Source of the DNA: Amyelois transitella
Taxonomy: Eukaryota > Arthropoda > Insecta > Lepidoptera > Pyralidae
Direction of reading: 5' to 3'
Length of the DNA: 64,000 bases
Assembly: GCF_032362555.1 (NCBI RefSeq)
Contig: NC_083533.1
Span: forward strand, 811,001 to 875,000
Made by a program: the position numbers and the translations under genes. Under the pieces are notes generated by a model, which was not told where the DNA came from, ran no database searches, and was given only the letters and a program-made list of their open reading frames with translations. Below are positions 20,591-58,300 of this stretch, piece after piece (the first letter of the stretch is position 1; the number at the start of each line of letters is the position of its first letter).

Positions 20591-22139
20591 TGTATTAAAG
20601 TGATGTGTCATCCTCTCGTGTAGTATGCAGTTGTAAAGCTGTTATTTTGAGATTGACGTGTAATGAAAATGTTATGGTTTTCGGTCGCGGCGTCATCAGT
20701 ATTTTACCACTTCTACAGTCTTGTATTATTTAGAAATCTATGATTTAGCGTAAGACTGAGCGTGTCATGTTTTTATATTTAAATTATTTTCTTTTATAAA
20801 TTATACAATTTATTATTGCATTAAAAAAAATTTTCATTAAAAAAATTATATATATTAATAATATTTATAATTAAAAGCGTTTCAGTGAATATATTTAATC
20901 CTGGCGTTATATTAAACACGATTGTTTATTTATAAAATATATTAATTTACAAAAATCTTAATCCTTTTCGTGTTACAGAGTAGAAATTTAGTAGAAGTGG
21001 CATCGGTTAAAGTTAACAAAAAGTATTCAGTAAACCATAGCAATAAATAAATAAAAATACATGTTATTATTGAAGACATTTACCTACAGGAGCTGATAGT
21101 GTATGCTATTTAAGACCTAGTTGTAGAAACTTTAGGGTTTAATTAACAAAGAAAGGTTAGCGTCTCTTATAGGCGAGTGATTTTGTACCTTCTGCTAATA
21201 GTTTAGAATTTGTTCAGACTTTGACAGTTCTTAAATAATGTGGTGTGGCCACATTATTTATACGTATTGCCATTTCTACTAGATTTCTGTGTTGTGTACA
21301 CTCGCATTTAAAAACTTATGTAATTTTTTCACATCAGAAATTAAGGGAAATATTTCATCTCTCTCTAATTGCGATTTCGTGTTCATCTTAACATCAAATT
21401 TCAAAACAGCATGTAATTGATACATGCTGTGTAATTTGCCAAGTGTGTTGACTATTCCTGAATTTCTACTAGACTATAAAAAAAAAATACAATATAATTT
21501 TTGAACAGAACAAATTGCACAATACCGACATTAAGTAAATTTCAAATCAGGATTGGGTGAGTCAGGTTTTTACACGAAGCGACTCCCGTCTGACCTCCGC
21601 AACCTTTGCAGGGGAACCTAAACCAGTTACACGTCCAGTTGCACCTGGATGTGCAGGTTTCCACGCGATATTTTTCACAGTAAGAGCATTGATTAGGAAT
21701 CAATTCAATGTTCACATCCACACGCATTGACGTAGAAAAAAAAGCGGACGGTGTGTGGCTTAAAAAAAACTGAAGCATCGTAATGGCGGCGTTGTAGATA
21801 AATAGATAGATAAAAGCTTTATTCACTATCACAATACATTTGTTGGACACATACATAATAAACAGTAATAAACAATACGAATGTGCAATGTCCATGTATG
21901 TACCATGAACAATGATGCACATTAAAAGGTCCTGACTCAGCATAATGTCGCAGGTGTAGACACAGCAACGCTGATGATTCTGCCAGAACCGTAGATGAGC
22001 TCAGCGAAGCCACGCGAAGAGATGAATGTACTAGTCATGGTGCGAGTGTCCTATAAAGCGTACGTCAGATAATCTATGACGTAATGGCTGGTCAGACTGT
22101 CACACAATTGTGACACACAATAGTAGGCAACTGTATATA

Positions 22140-22206
22140 TGCAAGTGGAAAGAGGTAGTCTCTGCCTACCCCTCCGGGAAAGAGGCGTGATTTTATGTAT
22201 GTATAT
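22140..22206 (+). mobile_element. LINE-C terminal fragment
   Basis: Same 67-base end as at 19430. Confidence 0.75.
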
Positions 22207-22739
22207 ATGCACGCCTCACAAAACACTGAGAGAGTGTGCGTGAGGCATGCCTATATACAATGGCCTACTATTGTTGCTTCATTTTGTCGTATAGTAAAAT
22301 ACCGTCCGCCTTTTTTTCTAAGTTTATGCCCATACGCATAATTTCGTTAAAATTAACTCAGATTCGTGCATCTTCCTAGAAATTGTGCTTTACAAAAATA
22401 ATTGTCTTATAAAATTTTGTGTGAACAAATATTTGTTTACGCGGATAATCGTTTCTTTATAAAGAAATACCTATAGTTCTCTTTTTTTTTAAATTGTGTC
22501 ATTATAGTATTAAATTGTCGAGTATTTTATTGCACGTCACTTCATTTTATATAATACGGTGATGTTTATTTGAACCTAATATTTGTCAAGGCATTGATGA
22601 GTCTAACTATTTAATTAAAAAAAGAAATTGAACAGCGTTTCCAAGAAAAATCTATTATACATATTAGTCTTGTTAAAGGTAAGATCTTAGAAATAGCGGT
22701 AATTGTAATAAAAAAAATTGTTACCAATTCCATTATTGA

Positions 22740-23045
22740 ACCATACAGCTGAACGCGACCTACCAGTCTTTTCGAGATTATTGGCTCTGTCTACCTCGTA
22801 AGGGCTTAAACCGTGATTTTATCTATGTAGGTAAATATAACATACATGCATATAGTCACGTCTATATCCCTTGCGGGGCAGACAGAGCCGACGGTCCCGG
22901 AATACTGAAAGACCACGCTCGGCTGTTTGGCTTAATGTTATGCAAATAACAAACACACATATAATCACGTCTTTATCCCTTGCGGGCTGGACAGAGCCAA
23001 CTGTCCCGGAAGACTGAAACACGCTCGGCTGTTCGGCTTAATACA
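22740..23045. repeat. Cluster of three SINE-B fragments near the Cul2 3' end
   Basis: A forward 3' fragment (22740-22830) then two reversed 3' halves (22845-22945, 22957-23045). Confidence 0.75.
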
Positions 23046-23214
23046 TTAAGCAAACAATTTTTCGCAACCACTCAATTCCGTAAAAGCGCGAAAATTCGCG
23101 CTAAATTTACATCAGATTTCACCCACAGAAATCACAACCGCTATTCCTTCGACACACCTCATTATTACATTAAAAAAAAAAAAACAACATGGCCACTAAT
23201 TTTAATATACAATG

Positions 23215-49310
<26,096 letters not shown>

Positions 49311-49330
49311 CGGAATTTCAGTTCATGTAA
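49311..49330 (-). other. Cul2: 5' UTR portion of Cul2 exon with a minimal upstream ORF
   Basis: An acceptor (T-rich tract + CAG at 49333-49331) opens the first coding exon, leaving 20 nt of 5' UTR. It contains ATG AAC TGA (49326-49318), a two-codon upstream ORF whose stop lies 7 bases before the MM start. At least one more 5' UTR exon must lie upstream. Confidence 0.6.
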
Positions 49331-49898
49331 CTGAAAAAAAAAATACAAATGTGTGAATTCTTATTGGACTAAGACATTTTTTAATGGGAGGCGTCTTGAA
49401 AACAAAGTCTAATGCATTCCAATTTTGAACATAAAGTTATCTTTTCCCGCGCTATTATAAAAGAGCTAAGGATACACCTCACTGGCTATCAGACATACAC
49501 AGAGAGAAACACAATAATACTGGCCATAAAAAAATCAAATAAAGAACTGGCTGCATATAGGGCATACCGAAAAGTGCAAGTCAGATGTTTACGCACATTG
49601 TTTAAAACTAAAACAGGGATATAAGATCGAGGTCAATGCACTATAAATGAATGTAACGACAATACTTTTAAAGGTTATAATTTTATATTCTAAATACTTG
49701 GGCGATTACTAGCCTGAAACTACGCAAAATTGGCAGGTAAGATTTTGGCATCGTGACAAAATAGTAGAAACAACGGTCGCGGGTAACGCTGGGCATTTCT
49801 AGACGCTAAATTAGTCAGCAATATAGAAAACAAAAATAATCCACAAAATGACAACTGTTGGGATTTTCCATTAGGATTTTACGATTTTAAACACTTAC

Positions 49899-50056
49899 AT
49901 CGGTCACAAACTGATGTTGGATATGCACAAGAGCTTGAGTAAATGGTTAAAAGTTTAAATTAAAGCAATTTATGAGATATTTTCACATAATAATCAAACA
50001 AATTACAGTGATACGCAAGATCGGGATGACTTTGATTGATATTGATCTGACACTGA
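49899..50056 (-). other. Cul2: Candidate first (5' UTR) exon and start region of Cul2
   Basis: On the - strand a good donor (CGAT|GTAAGT, exon end 49899) lies 570 bases upstream of the first coding exon. An initiator-like TCAGT occurs at 50056-50052 and a TGACGTA motif farther upstream near 50085. There is no TATA box, as expected for a housekeeping gene. Sequence-only guess. Confidence 0.3.
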
Positions 50057-51109
50057 ACATTCAAGTGACAATGACATACGTGACGTATCAGTCCTAGTGT
50101 TGCCCTTTTAAGAAATAACTTATAGTATTGCCACTTCACCATTACGAAAAAAAAGTATTTCTTTTATTTGATTTCATGCAGTGCATATATCACTCCTCCC
50201 ACTCCCATAGTCACTATTTACTTTGGGATCGGCACAAAAAGTTATTTTTGTTATTGGTTTTTTCACTTGGCATCTCGCTATACCTTTTCTAGTTATACTT
50301 TATTTCACGTTATCCATCAATTCCTTTTTTAATATTCCTTTATTTCAAAAAGTTTCCCTATCATAGTAATTAATGATATTTATTCTATAGTTTTTATACG
50401 GATTCTTTACCATTCTTGAAAAGGCCATCGTAACTACTCAACTTGCTAACAAGTATTATTAACCCATTCAGCTAAAGCCCAATGACCCTTTTCGGACTAT
50501 TGACCCTGTCTACCCCGTAAGGGATAAAAACCTTGTTAGTATGGACGTGTAGTATTATTTCTTTTAATTTCATGTGTCATTATCACTTTCATAAGCTACT
50601 ATAATTAAGTAAATGTTAAATAGTAGGTAAGTACGTGATTTTTTTAAATTTCCCAGTGACCTAGTTATCACTGATGCAAGGTATTACTGCTTTATTTATT
50701 CTGCATAAGTCGCAGGTCAAAACATCGTTATAGTACGCACACACGTTTTTTTTTCTAACGAGCAGAGCGGAAGCTTCTTTTAATGAAAGTAGTGGCTTTC
50801 TTTTAAATCTGTGATTAGGCACTATGTTGTTTGGCAGCTAACTTAATTAGTTTATGAATGTGATATTGATGTGATGTCAGATGGGATTCGCTCCGTGTTA
50901 AAACCTGACTAACCCAATCCATGGTCACAGGCATACCCAGGGCTCCTCTTCAGAGAGGTGAGGATCCATGGTCAAAGGCATACCCCGGGCTCTTCTCCAG
51001 AGAGGTGAGGATGCAACCGAGACTAAAGCGAGGAGATGGGTATTAGGTCTCAATAAAAGTTGCCCTATAATTCCTTGCTAGTTATTTAAAATAAAATGAG
51101 GGGGTTTTA
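50057..51109. other. Intergenic region between Cul2 and the Pro/Ala/Leu-rich gene
   Basis: AT-rich, with a SINE-B 3' fragment (50455-50550) and a short direct duplication (CCATGGTCA...AGGCATACCC at 50920-51000). No exon recognised. Confidence 0.55.
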
Positions 51110-51230
51110 AAAGCGGCGGAACAAACAACACTGCAGCATTTTCATCGTACGTCAATATACAAATAAAAATCACTTAAATCTAAATCGTGGACGAATGCAC
51201 ATTGTCTACATTAAAAAACATGAATGAATG
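51110..51230 (-). repeat. SINE-D, 5' part
   Basis: Lacks the tail half; intergenic between Cul2 and the Pro/Ala/Leu-rich gene. Confidence 0.75.
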
Positions 51231-51284
51231 TAATGTCACACACACCAACTGTCAATGATCACTAAGAAATTGACGCGGTCAGCG

Positions 51285-51425
51285 AATAGCAGCGAAGAAT
51301 CTAAATCTCTCAAACAAAGATCTGTCATCATCGTCTGTCGCGCGGTTCCCCAGGCGTCACACCAGCCTGGCGGAAGATCTTCCTTTTGGTGGCGGTCGAG
51401 TCGAATCATCGCTCCCGCTACACAG
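51285..51425 (+). repeat. Family E repeat, partial
   Basis: GTCGCGCGGTTCCCCAGGCG ... TCATCGCTCCCGCTAC. Confidence 0.73.
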
Positions 51426-51922
51426 TTAATAGCACTTTAGAATAGTCCTCCAGCTTACCATAAACTATAAGAAAACCATGATAGTTTTCGCTTGTTTTGT
51501 TTCAAGCTTAAAATAATGTTATTCCAAATAATACCGATACGAATAATTACGATATTTATGCACACGCCATACCGCTCCAAAATTCATCTTTCTTCTCATA
51601 CTACTGGAAGAGATTTCTTTCGAAATAACCTAGCACTAGCACCTTTGTACAAGAATTACTGTAATAAATGCTCCTGTACCTATATAATTTTGTGTACATA
51701 AAAAAATAAATAAAAAAAATACCATGAACTATTAATCGCAGGCAAATGCAGGCAATGCATAGATAAAAATGCGAATTGCCAAATATTATAGCGAAAAACA
51801 CGACATACTTATTAATAATTTACACATAACATTATGTTTGTTGACGAAACTGTTGCTTATTTGATAAAAATGCGTTACTTAAAGCGGGCAAGAGACGTAC
51901 GGACAGCAATATAGTAGTGAAT

Positions 51923-51967
51923 ATGAAGACTATATCACTTGCGTTGTGTGTAGCTGGGTTGCTTCAG
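51923..51967 (+). CDS. Pro/Ala/Leu-rich protein exon 1 (signal peptide)
   Basis: Residues 1-15, MKTISLALCVAGLLQ. A separate short exon carrying most of the signal peptide is typical of insect cuticular and other secreted structural genes. A TATA-like GATAAAAAT occurs near 51863. Confidence 0.8.
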
Positions 51968-53363
51968 GTAAAAAAAATAATAATAAATCATAAAAACATA
52001 CATATAATCACGTTTACATCCCTTGCGGGGTAGATAGAGCGAACAATATTGAATAGACTGTTATACCACGTTCAGCTGTTCGACATAATGATAGGATTGA
52101 GATTCAAATAGTGTCAGATTGCCAGCCCAAGTTTATAAGCCTCTATGCCTTACTCGCCTATTACGACATCCATGGAAAAGACAGGAAGTGGTACATACAT
52201 ACATACATATGGTCACGTCTATATCCCTTGCGGGGTCGACAGAGCCAACAGTCTTGAAAAGACTGAATGGCCACGTTCAGCTATTTGGCTTGACCGATAG
52301 AATTGAGATTCAACTAGTGACAGGTTGCTAGCCCATCGCCTAAAACAGAATCCCAAGTTTGTAAGCCTATCCCTTAGTCGCCTTTTACGACATCATTTTG
52401 TTTTCATTCATGGAAAAGAGATGTAGTGGTCCTATTCTTTTTTTGTATTGGTGCCGGGAACCACACATGGCATTATGAAAATAATAATTTTCTATGAGGT
52501 CTTTATGCTCCTGGCCCTCGTCTCATTTTTGTCTTCTCCTCCCTGGAGAGGAGTCATGGGCCGCCTTGACCAGCTATGGATAAGTCAGATTGTTACGTGA
52601 ACCGACTACTGCCTGACCTCAACAAACCAGCAAAAAAAACGAATGCACATTTCAATACCTTTGATTCTTCTAAGACGAACAAGAATTTGCTTAATTTGAT
52701 TTAACTTTGCAGCAATCCCTCTGCTTCTTAGACCTTGGGCTCGGTCTAGACTTAGGACTCGGCCTTGGCCTAGGCCCGTCACCATACCCGTATGCCCTAC
52801 CCGCTGCTCCACCCGCCTACGCCCCACCACCGCCAGCGTATGCTCTACCTGCCCCTCCACCCACCTATTCTTTACCCCCAACCGTGCTACCACCCACTGT
52901 TTTACCTCCAACGGCACTGTTACCCCCACCCGCCCCACCTGCTTATTATCCTGCGCCCGCGCCTATTATAGAACCCATAATTGAGCCTATAATCCTACCA
53001 GCCTTCCCCGCACCAGCCCCAGCCTTACCTTATGCATTACCGGCGCTGCCTGCCCCACTCCCAGCCTTACCTCTCCCCCTGCCTGCCCCACTACCAGCTT
53101 GCGCGCCTTTACCTGCCCCGCTGCCAGCCTTACCTTACACTTTACCGCTCCCTGCTCCCCTCCCTGCGCCGCTACCGGCCTTACCGTACACTCTGCCTGC
53201 CCCATTACCCGCGCCATTACCCGCATGCGCCCCAGCGCTACCAGCGCCTTTGCCTCCCTGTGCCCCTCTACCTGCAGCCTTACCAGCCTTACCCTATTCT
53301 TTACCTTTAGCTGCCCCAACCGTGTCGTACGCCTTTCCCCCGGCGGCGCCATTGTATTTGTAA
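51923..53363 (+). CDS. Secreted Pro/Ala/Leu-rich low-complexity protein, two exons, 231 aa
   Basis: Exons 51923-51967 and 52713-53363, phase 0 junction (CAG|GTAAAA ... TTTGCAG). Signal peptide MKTISLALCVAGLLQQSLC, likely cleaved near residue 19-20. Then a Gly-Leu stretch (LDLGLGLDLGLGLGLGP, about 21-37), a Pro/Tyr-rich part, and about 110 residues of imperfect repeats around PAPLPALPYTLP and PAPLPACAP. It has few charges and scattered Cys in CAP motifs. This layout fits an extracellular structural protein (cuticle, egg coat, silk or tracheal lining), but I recognise no named family. A poly(A) signal lies 12 bases after the stop. The intron holds two reversed SINE-B copies. Confidence 0.82.
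51995..52472 (-). repeat. Two SINE-B copies in tandem, reversed
   Basis: A diverged copy (51995-52192), then a better one (52192-52472). Both in the intron of the Pro/Ala/Leu-rich gene. Confidence 0.85.
52713..53363 (+). CDS. Pro/Ala/Leu-rich protein exon 2
   Basis: Residues 16-231 and TAA. Repetitive but not identical at the nucleotide level; Leu and Pro codons vary, so the repeats are old or selected at protein level. Other frames and the antisense are also open here as a by-product of the composition. Confidence 0.83.
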   Translation, partial: QSLCFLDLGLGLDLGLGLGLGPSPYPYALPAAPPAYAPPPPAYALPAPPPTYSLPPTVLPPTVLPPTALLPPPAPPAYYPAPAPIIEPIIEPIILPAFPAPAPALPYALPALPAPLPALPLPLPAPLPACAPLPAPLPALPYTLPLPAPLPAPLPALPYTLPAPLPAPLPACAPALPAPLPPCAPLPAALPALPYSLPLAAPTVSYAFPPAAPLYL

Positions 53364-53374
53364 ATGAATGTCTT

Positions 53375-53380
53375 AATAAA
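53375..53380 (+). terminator. Poly(A) signal of the Pro/Ala/Leu-rich protein gene
   Basis: AATAAA 12 bases after the stop codon at 53361-53363. Confidence 0.7.
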
Positions 53381-53509
53381 TAATTTTGAAACATTATGAA
53401 ATTTTATTTAAAATTACCTACAATCGAATATAATTATTTTCCACGTTTTTTGTGACCACAACCTGAATTGGAAAAGTCAGGTAGTCATTGCCGTTTGACC
53501 TCCGCAACA

Positions 53510-53775
53510 TACATACGTACATACATATGGTCACGTCTATATCCCTTGCGGGGTAGACAGAGCCAACAGTCTTGAAAAGACTGAATGGCCACGTTCAGCT
53601 ATTTGGCTTAATAATAGAATTGAGATTCAAATAGTGACAGGTTGCTAACCCAACGTCTAAAAAAGAAGACCCAAGTTTGTAAGCCTATCCCTTAATCGCC
53701 TTTTCGACATCCATGGGAAAGAGATGGAGTGGTCCTTTTCTTATTTGTATTGGTGCCGGGAACCACACGGCACAA
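53510..53775 (-). repeat. SINE-B, complete
   Basis: Follows the Pro/Ala/Leu-rich gene. Confidence 0.87.
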
Positions 53776-53902
53776 CTTGATGTCAAATCTCGGGTTGGGT
53801 TAAACTCATAATGAGATTACATGCTGAACTCTGGCAACGAAGAAAGAAGAGAAGAAAAGCGTGTGCCAAATCTTCTTTTATCACTTAGGTATATTGTAAA
53901 CT

Positions 53903-54114
53903 AGAGGCCGCCCGCGACTTCGTCCGCATGGAAACCCTATCAATCCCGCGGGAACTCTGGGATAAAAAGTAGCCTATGTGTTATTCTGGGTCTTCAGCTA
54001 CCTACATACCAAATACATACCAAATTTCATGGTAATCGGTTCAAAAGTTTTTGCGTGAAAGAGTAACAAACATCCATACAAACTTTCGCCTTTATAATGG
54101 TAGTAGGATGTAAA
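53903..54114 (+). repeat. Family G repeat
   Basis: Close relative of 6518-6733. Confidence 0.75.
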
Positions 54115-54173
54115 TCAATTATAAACTTTAAGACTGCAAACGACCTGTCATATCTTTAAATTTATTCCATCAA

Positions 54174-54420
54174 GTTGACGGCCTCTGTGGCGCAGCGGTA
54201 GTACGCTTGTCGGTGACACCGGACGTCCCGGGTTCGAATCCCGGCCAGGGCATGATGAGAAAAGAACTTTTTCTAATTGGCTTGGGTCTTCGATGTTTAT
54301 CGATTATAAATGTATTTATTATCTATATAATATAGTATCGTTGAGTTAGTATCTCGTAACACAAGTCTCAAACTTATTTCAAGACTAACTCAATCTGTGT
54401 AATTTGTCCCGTATATATTT
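54174..54420 (+). repeat. SINE-A, full copy
   Basis: Full head and body, intergenic. Confidence 0.85.
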
Positions 54421-54544
54421 ATTTATCAACTGGCCTTATTATTTTATAATTGCGATGCCCAACAGGGTTCATATTGTACCTACTTATAAGCAGTAACTGT
54501 ACTAATTCAACTGATGTACTGTATAATATGCAATAAAGATTTTG

Positions 54545-54712
54545 AAAAAAGGCCTGGCAAAAGGTCAGGTCGAACGAGTTATGAATATGTAACACGAACA
54601 GAGTTATGAATGTGGATGAAGCGAAGGAAGTATGCAGAGATCGTGGCAAGTGGAAAAATGTAGTCTCTGCCTACCCCTCCGGGAAAGAGGCGTGATTTTA
54701 TATATGTATGTA
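54545..54712 (+). mobile_element. LINE-C 3' fragment
   Basis: Coding end plus tail GTGATTTTATATATGTATG. Confidence 0.78.
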
Positions 54713-54817
54713 AAATTTTGAATTGACTTGAATTTGAATCTTGCCTGCTCCGTAATAATGACATGACATGTGAACAAAGCGATGATATTTACCTATTACA
54801 AATGATGAATCACCAAT

Positions 54818-55122
54818 CTATATTAATATTATAAAGCTGAAGAGTTTGTTAGTTTGTTTGAGCGCGCTAATCTCAGGAACTACTGGTTCGAATTGAAATT
54901 TTTTTTTGTGTTGACACAAAAAGAATTTTTCATACACCATTATATAGGGTACACCATTTATCGAGGAAGGTTTTATGCTATATAACATCACGCTGCAACT
55001 ATAAGGAGCGAAGAAATAATGGAAAATGTGAAAAAAAACGGGGAAAATTATTCATCCTTGAGCGCTTCAATGATGCCCAAAATAATTATTCAACGCGGAC
55101 GGAGTCGCGCGCACAGCTAGTT
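54818..55122 (-). repeat. Family F repeat
   Basis: Complete, with a short internal duplication around CACCATTTA; upstream of the membrane-protein gene. A 75-base 5' fragment lies at 55405-55482 in its first intron. Confidence 0.78.
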
Positions 55123-55309
55123 TATTATATTACTTTTGGATTTTCCTGTAAATACAGTTAGCAATCAATGTAAGTAGTTCCATACGCCAATAATGAAATG
55201 CAACGCAAATAATGCAATAAGTTGTTAGTAGGTAATTATGTCACGATTTTTTTAAGGCATAACATACTTACTTAATCACCGATAGATATATAATAAATTA
55301 ATGTGAATA

Positions 55310-55376
55310 ATGTGTTCAAGATTAAAATTTGATTTAATAATACTAGTGTTGTGTGTTAATTTTCTGTCCGTTCTTG
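55310..55376 (+). CDS. Membrane protein exon 1 (signal peptide)
   Basis: Residues 1-22 plus one base. The ATG at 55310 is preceded nine bases upstream, in frame, by ATG directly followed by TGA (55301-55306). A further upstream 5' UTR exon is possible. Confidence 0.7.
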
Positions 55377-58300
55377 GTAAGTATCTTAAAGTGTAATAAA
55401 AATAACTAGCTGTGCCCACGACTTCGTCCGCGTGGAATAATTATTATGGCCATCATTGAAGCCCTCAAGGATGAATAATTTTAGGTCTATGAATCGGCCA
55501 ACATCTATTTTTCATACACCTTAGTGATAATGGTTGTCCACCCTTAACATTTTTTTTGTAACTAGAAAAATAACCTTAAAAATTATTTATATGGCAAAAC
55601 AAAGTTTGCCGGGACATCTAGTGTATGTATAAGTTAATGGACCTACCTACTCGGTATTAAAAAAAGTAATTATTCAAGTGATCATTGACAATAATTTATT
55701 TTTTTTAAAGCCAACGATGACGGGATCATTTGCGGGTCGTCTGGTGATCCGATCACTTATTGGGAAGATAATCCACCAGGTAATTAAATACATACATATA
55801 GTCACGTCTATATCCATTACGGGGTAGACAGAGCCAACAGTCCCGAAAAGACTGAATGACCACGTTCAGCTGCTCGGCTTGATGATGGAATTGAGATCCA
55901 AATAGTGACAGGTTGCTAGCCCGTCGCCTAAAAAAAGGATCGCAATTTTAACCGGGAACCGCACGGTATGGTTCCCGGCACCAATACAAAAATGAATAGG
56001 ACCACTCCATGTCTTTACCAAGGATGTCGTAAAAGGCGACTAAGGGATAGGCTTACAAACTTAGTATTCTTTTTTGGGCGATGGGCTAGCAACCTGTCAC
56101 TATTTGAATCTCAAGTCTATCATTAAGCCAAACAGCTGAACGTGGCCATTCAGTCTTTTCAAGACTATTAGCTTTAGTAAAATAGTAGGGGTAGATGCTC
56201 TTAACACTCGCCAACCAATTAAACCAGGCTTATCAGTTATTTATTTGTAAAATATTTTGTTTTGTTTTTCAGATCCACCAAAACTTTATTGTGTAATTGG
56301 CGACGAAATAAATTTGACTGTCAAGCAACATAACGTTCCAAAATATTTCAATAAATTTCTCATTAAAAGTAAGGCACATATTACGTATATTTTTAGTTTA
56401 TTCGTTACAATTAGAAATACAAATATTTTCTATTTATATAATTAGTGTTTATCCCCAAAAATTAACGCGGAAACAAAAATTATGGTAATTAATAAAAAAA
56501 CTAACGTAATTATGTATCATAATGCATAAATAAATAAATAAGTATATACGGGACAAATGATACAGATTGAGTTAGCCTCGAAGTAAGTTCGAAACTTGTC
56601 TTACGAGATACTAACTCAACGATACTGTATTTTTATAATAAATACTTATATAGATAAACATCCTAGACCCAGACCAATCAGAGAAAGTTCGTTTCTAATC
56701 ATGCCCTGACCAGGATTCGAACCCGGGATCTGCGGTGTCACAGACAAGCGTATTACCGCTGCGCCACAGAGGCCGTCGAAATACACATACATATACCTAT
56801 ACCTACATAGGTATATACATAGCTCTAGCCCGTGACATTATAGATATGACTATGTAGTCATGTCTATAATGTCACGGGGAAGACAGAGCTAACAGTCTTG
56901 TAAATACCCAAATTTCGGGTAGGTACTCTTGACCTGACCTTTTGCTAGAACGTCTCCGATTTGATCAAGGTACGTTCGTCTAGGCCTTCCCACTCCAACA
57001 GTCCCATTCACCATTTGATTATTAGTCAACCTGCTTTCATGTATGGATTAGTACGTATGTATGTATGTTTATCCGCGTTTATCTCTCGTGAATCGCTGAA
57101 CCGATTAGGAGAAGGTTTTAGAAATTAATTCTACTTCTAAAAAGGAAATATCGATCGGAGGCGGTTCTGTTTAAAAAAAGTTATTTATATACATATTTTG
57201 ATTTTCTTGATGATATACAATTCGTGCCGTGTGGTTCCCGGCACCAATACAAAAAAAAATAGGACCACTCCATGTCTTTCCCATGGATGTCGTAAAAGGC
57301 GACTAAGGGATAGGCTTACAAACTTGAGATTCTTTTTTAGGCGATGGACTAGCAACCTGTCACTATTTCAATCATATCATACGATATGAAAGCATATCAA
57401 ACGAAAGGTCTTGTTGAGAAGATCTTAAATGTATTTTTTTGTATTTTTTGTTTTTATTACAAGTTATTCAAGAAAATAGACGAAAATTGACCATCCCCCC
57501 CCCCCCCCCCCCCCTCCCCTTATCTCCGAAACTAATGAACCTAAAATTTTGAAAAAAATACAGAAATTAGTTTTCTCCTTATAGATTATAGGAAAACCTA
57601 TAAGAAGTCCATGATATTAAAATAACATGGTAAATCAATCAATATTGTGCGTACCAACTTACATTTTTTTTAGTTACCACAAACAAATTTGGGTCAGATT
57701 TAAAAAAACATGATAGGTAACATCGTACGGAACCCTCTTCACGCGAGTTCAACTCGCACTTGTCCCTTTTATTTATTATATTTTCAGATGTGCCGTGTGG
57801 TTCCCGGCACCAATACAAAAAAGAATAGGACCACTCCATCTCTTTCCCATGGATGTCGTAAAAGGCGACTAAGGGATAGGCTTACAAACTTGAGATTCTT
57901 TTTTTAGGCGATAGGCTAGCAACTTGTCACTATTCGAATCTCAATTCTATCTTAAAGCCAAATAGCTGAACGTGGCCTATCAGTCCGCTCAGGACTGTTG
58001 GCTCTGTCTACCCCGCAAGGGATATAGACGTGATTATATGTATGTATGTATGTATGTATTTTCAGATTTCGTGCAATACGATGTGTCGAAACCCCCTTTA
58101 TATGAGGATGTCAGTGGTGATTATCATTATAATGAGGAACGGACAAGGACAATAAATTTAAAAATAAAAATTACGAATAAATCATTGTTAAGCCACGTCT
58201 TAGATGTGAGGTTTTTAAATAAAAGTCACAAAAAAAAAGAAATTTATAAACTTAGTATTTCGCCTGGTAAGTGAAGAGTATTTTAGTTAAATACGTTTCT

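Larger units (their letters stand above)
18882..23214. other. Intergenic region between the convergent reductase and Cul2 genes
   Basis: Family F, LINE-C and SINE-B fragments, a LINE end with AGCTTTATTCACTATCACAA near 21800, and a repeat containing ACACGAAGCGACTCCCGTCT (21550-21700; also 41870-42010 and 58650-58800). No coding exon recognised; 20590-21540 and 22206-22740 appear unique and AT-rich. Confidence 0.6.

Noticed and set aside
21542..21943. A 133-codon - strand ORF with several Cys
   Set aside because: It covers a dispersed repeat (GAAGCGACTCCCGTC...) and a LINE end; no splice context or family motif.
49412..49624. A 70-codon ORF just upstream of the cullin-2 first coding exon
   Set aside because: No recognisable domain, AT-rich, and it lies in the probable 5' UTR intron of cullin-2 on the opposite strand; compatible with chance.
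52606..53394. Antisense and alternate-frame ORFs over the Pro/Ala/Leu-rich exon
   Set aside because: They follow from the repetitive C-rich composition. Only the + frame at 52713 splices in phase to a signal-peptide exon and ends before a poly(A) signal.
55711..58266. A classical immunoglobulin domain in the membrane protein
   Set aside because: Cysteine spacing (30, 52, 149, 164) and the lack of an Ig-type WxR...DxGxYxC pattern do not support it; a beta-sandwich of another kind remains possible.
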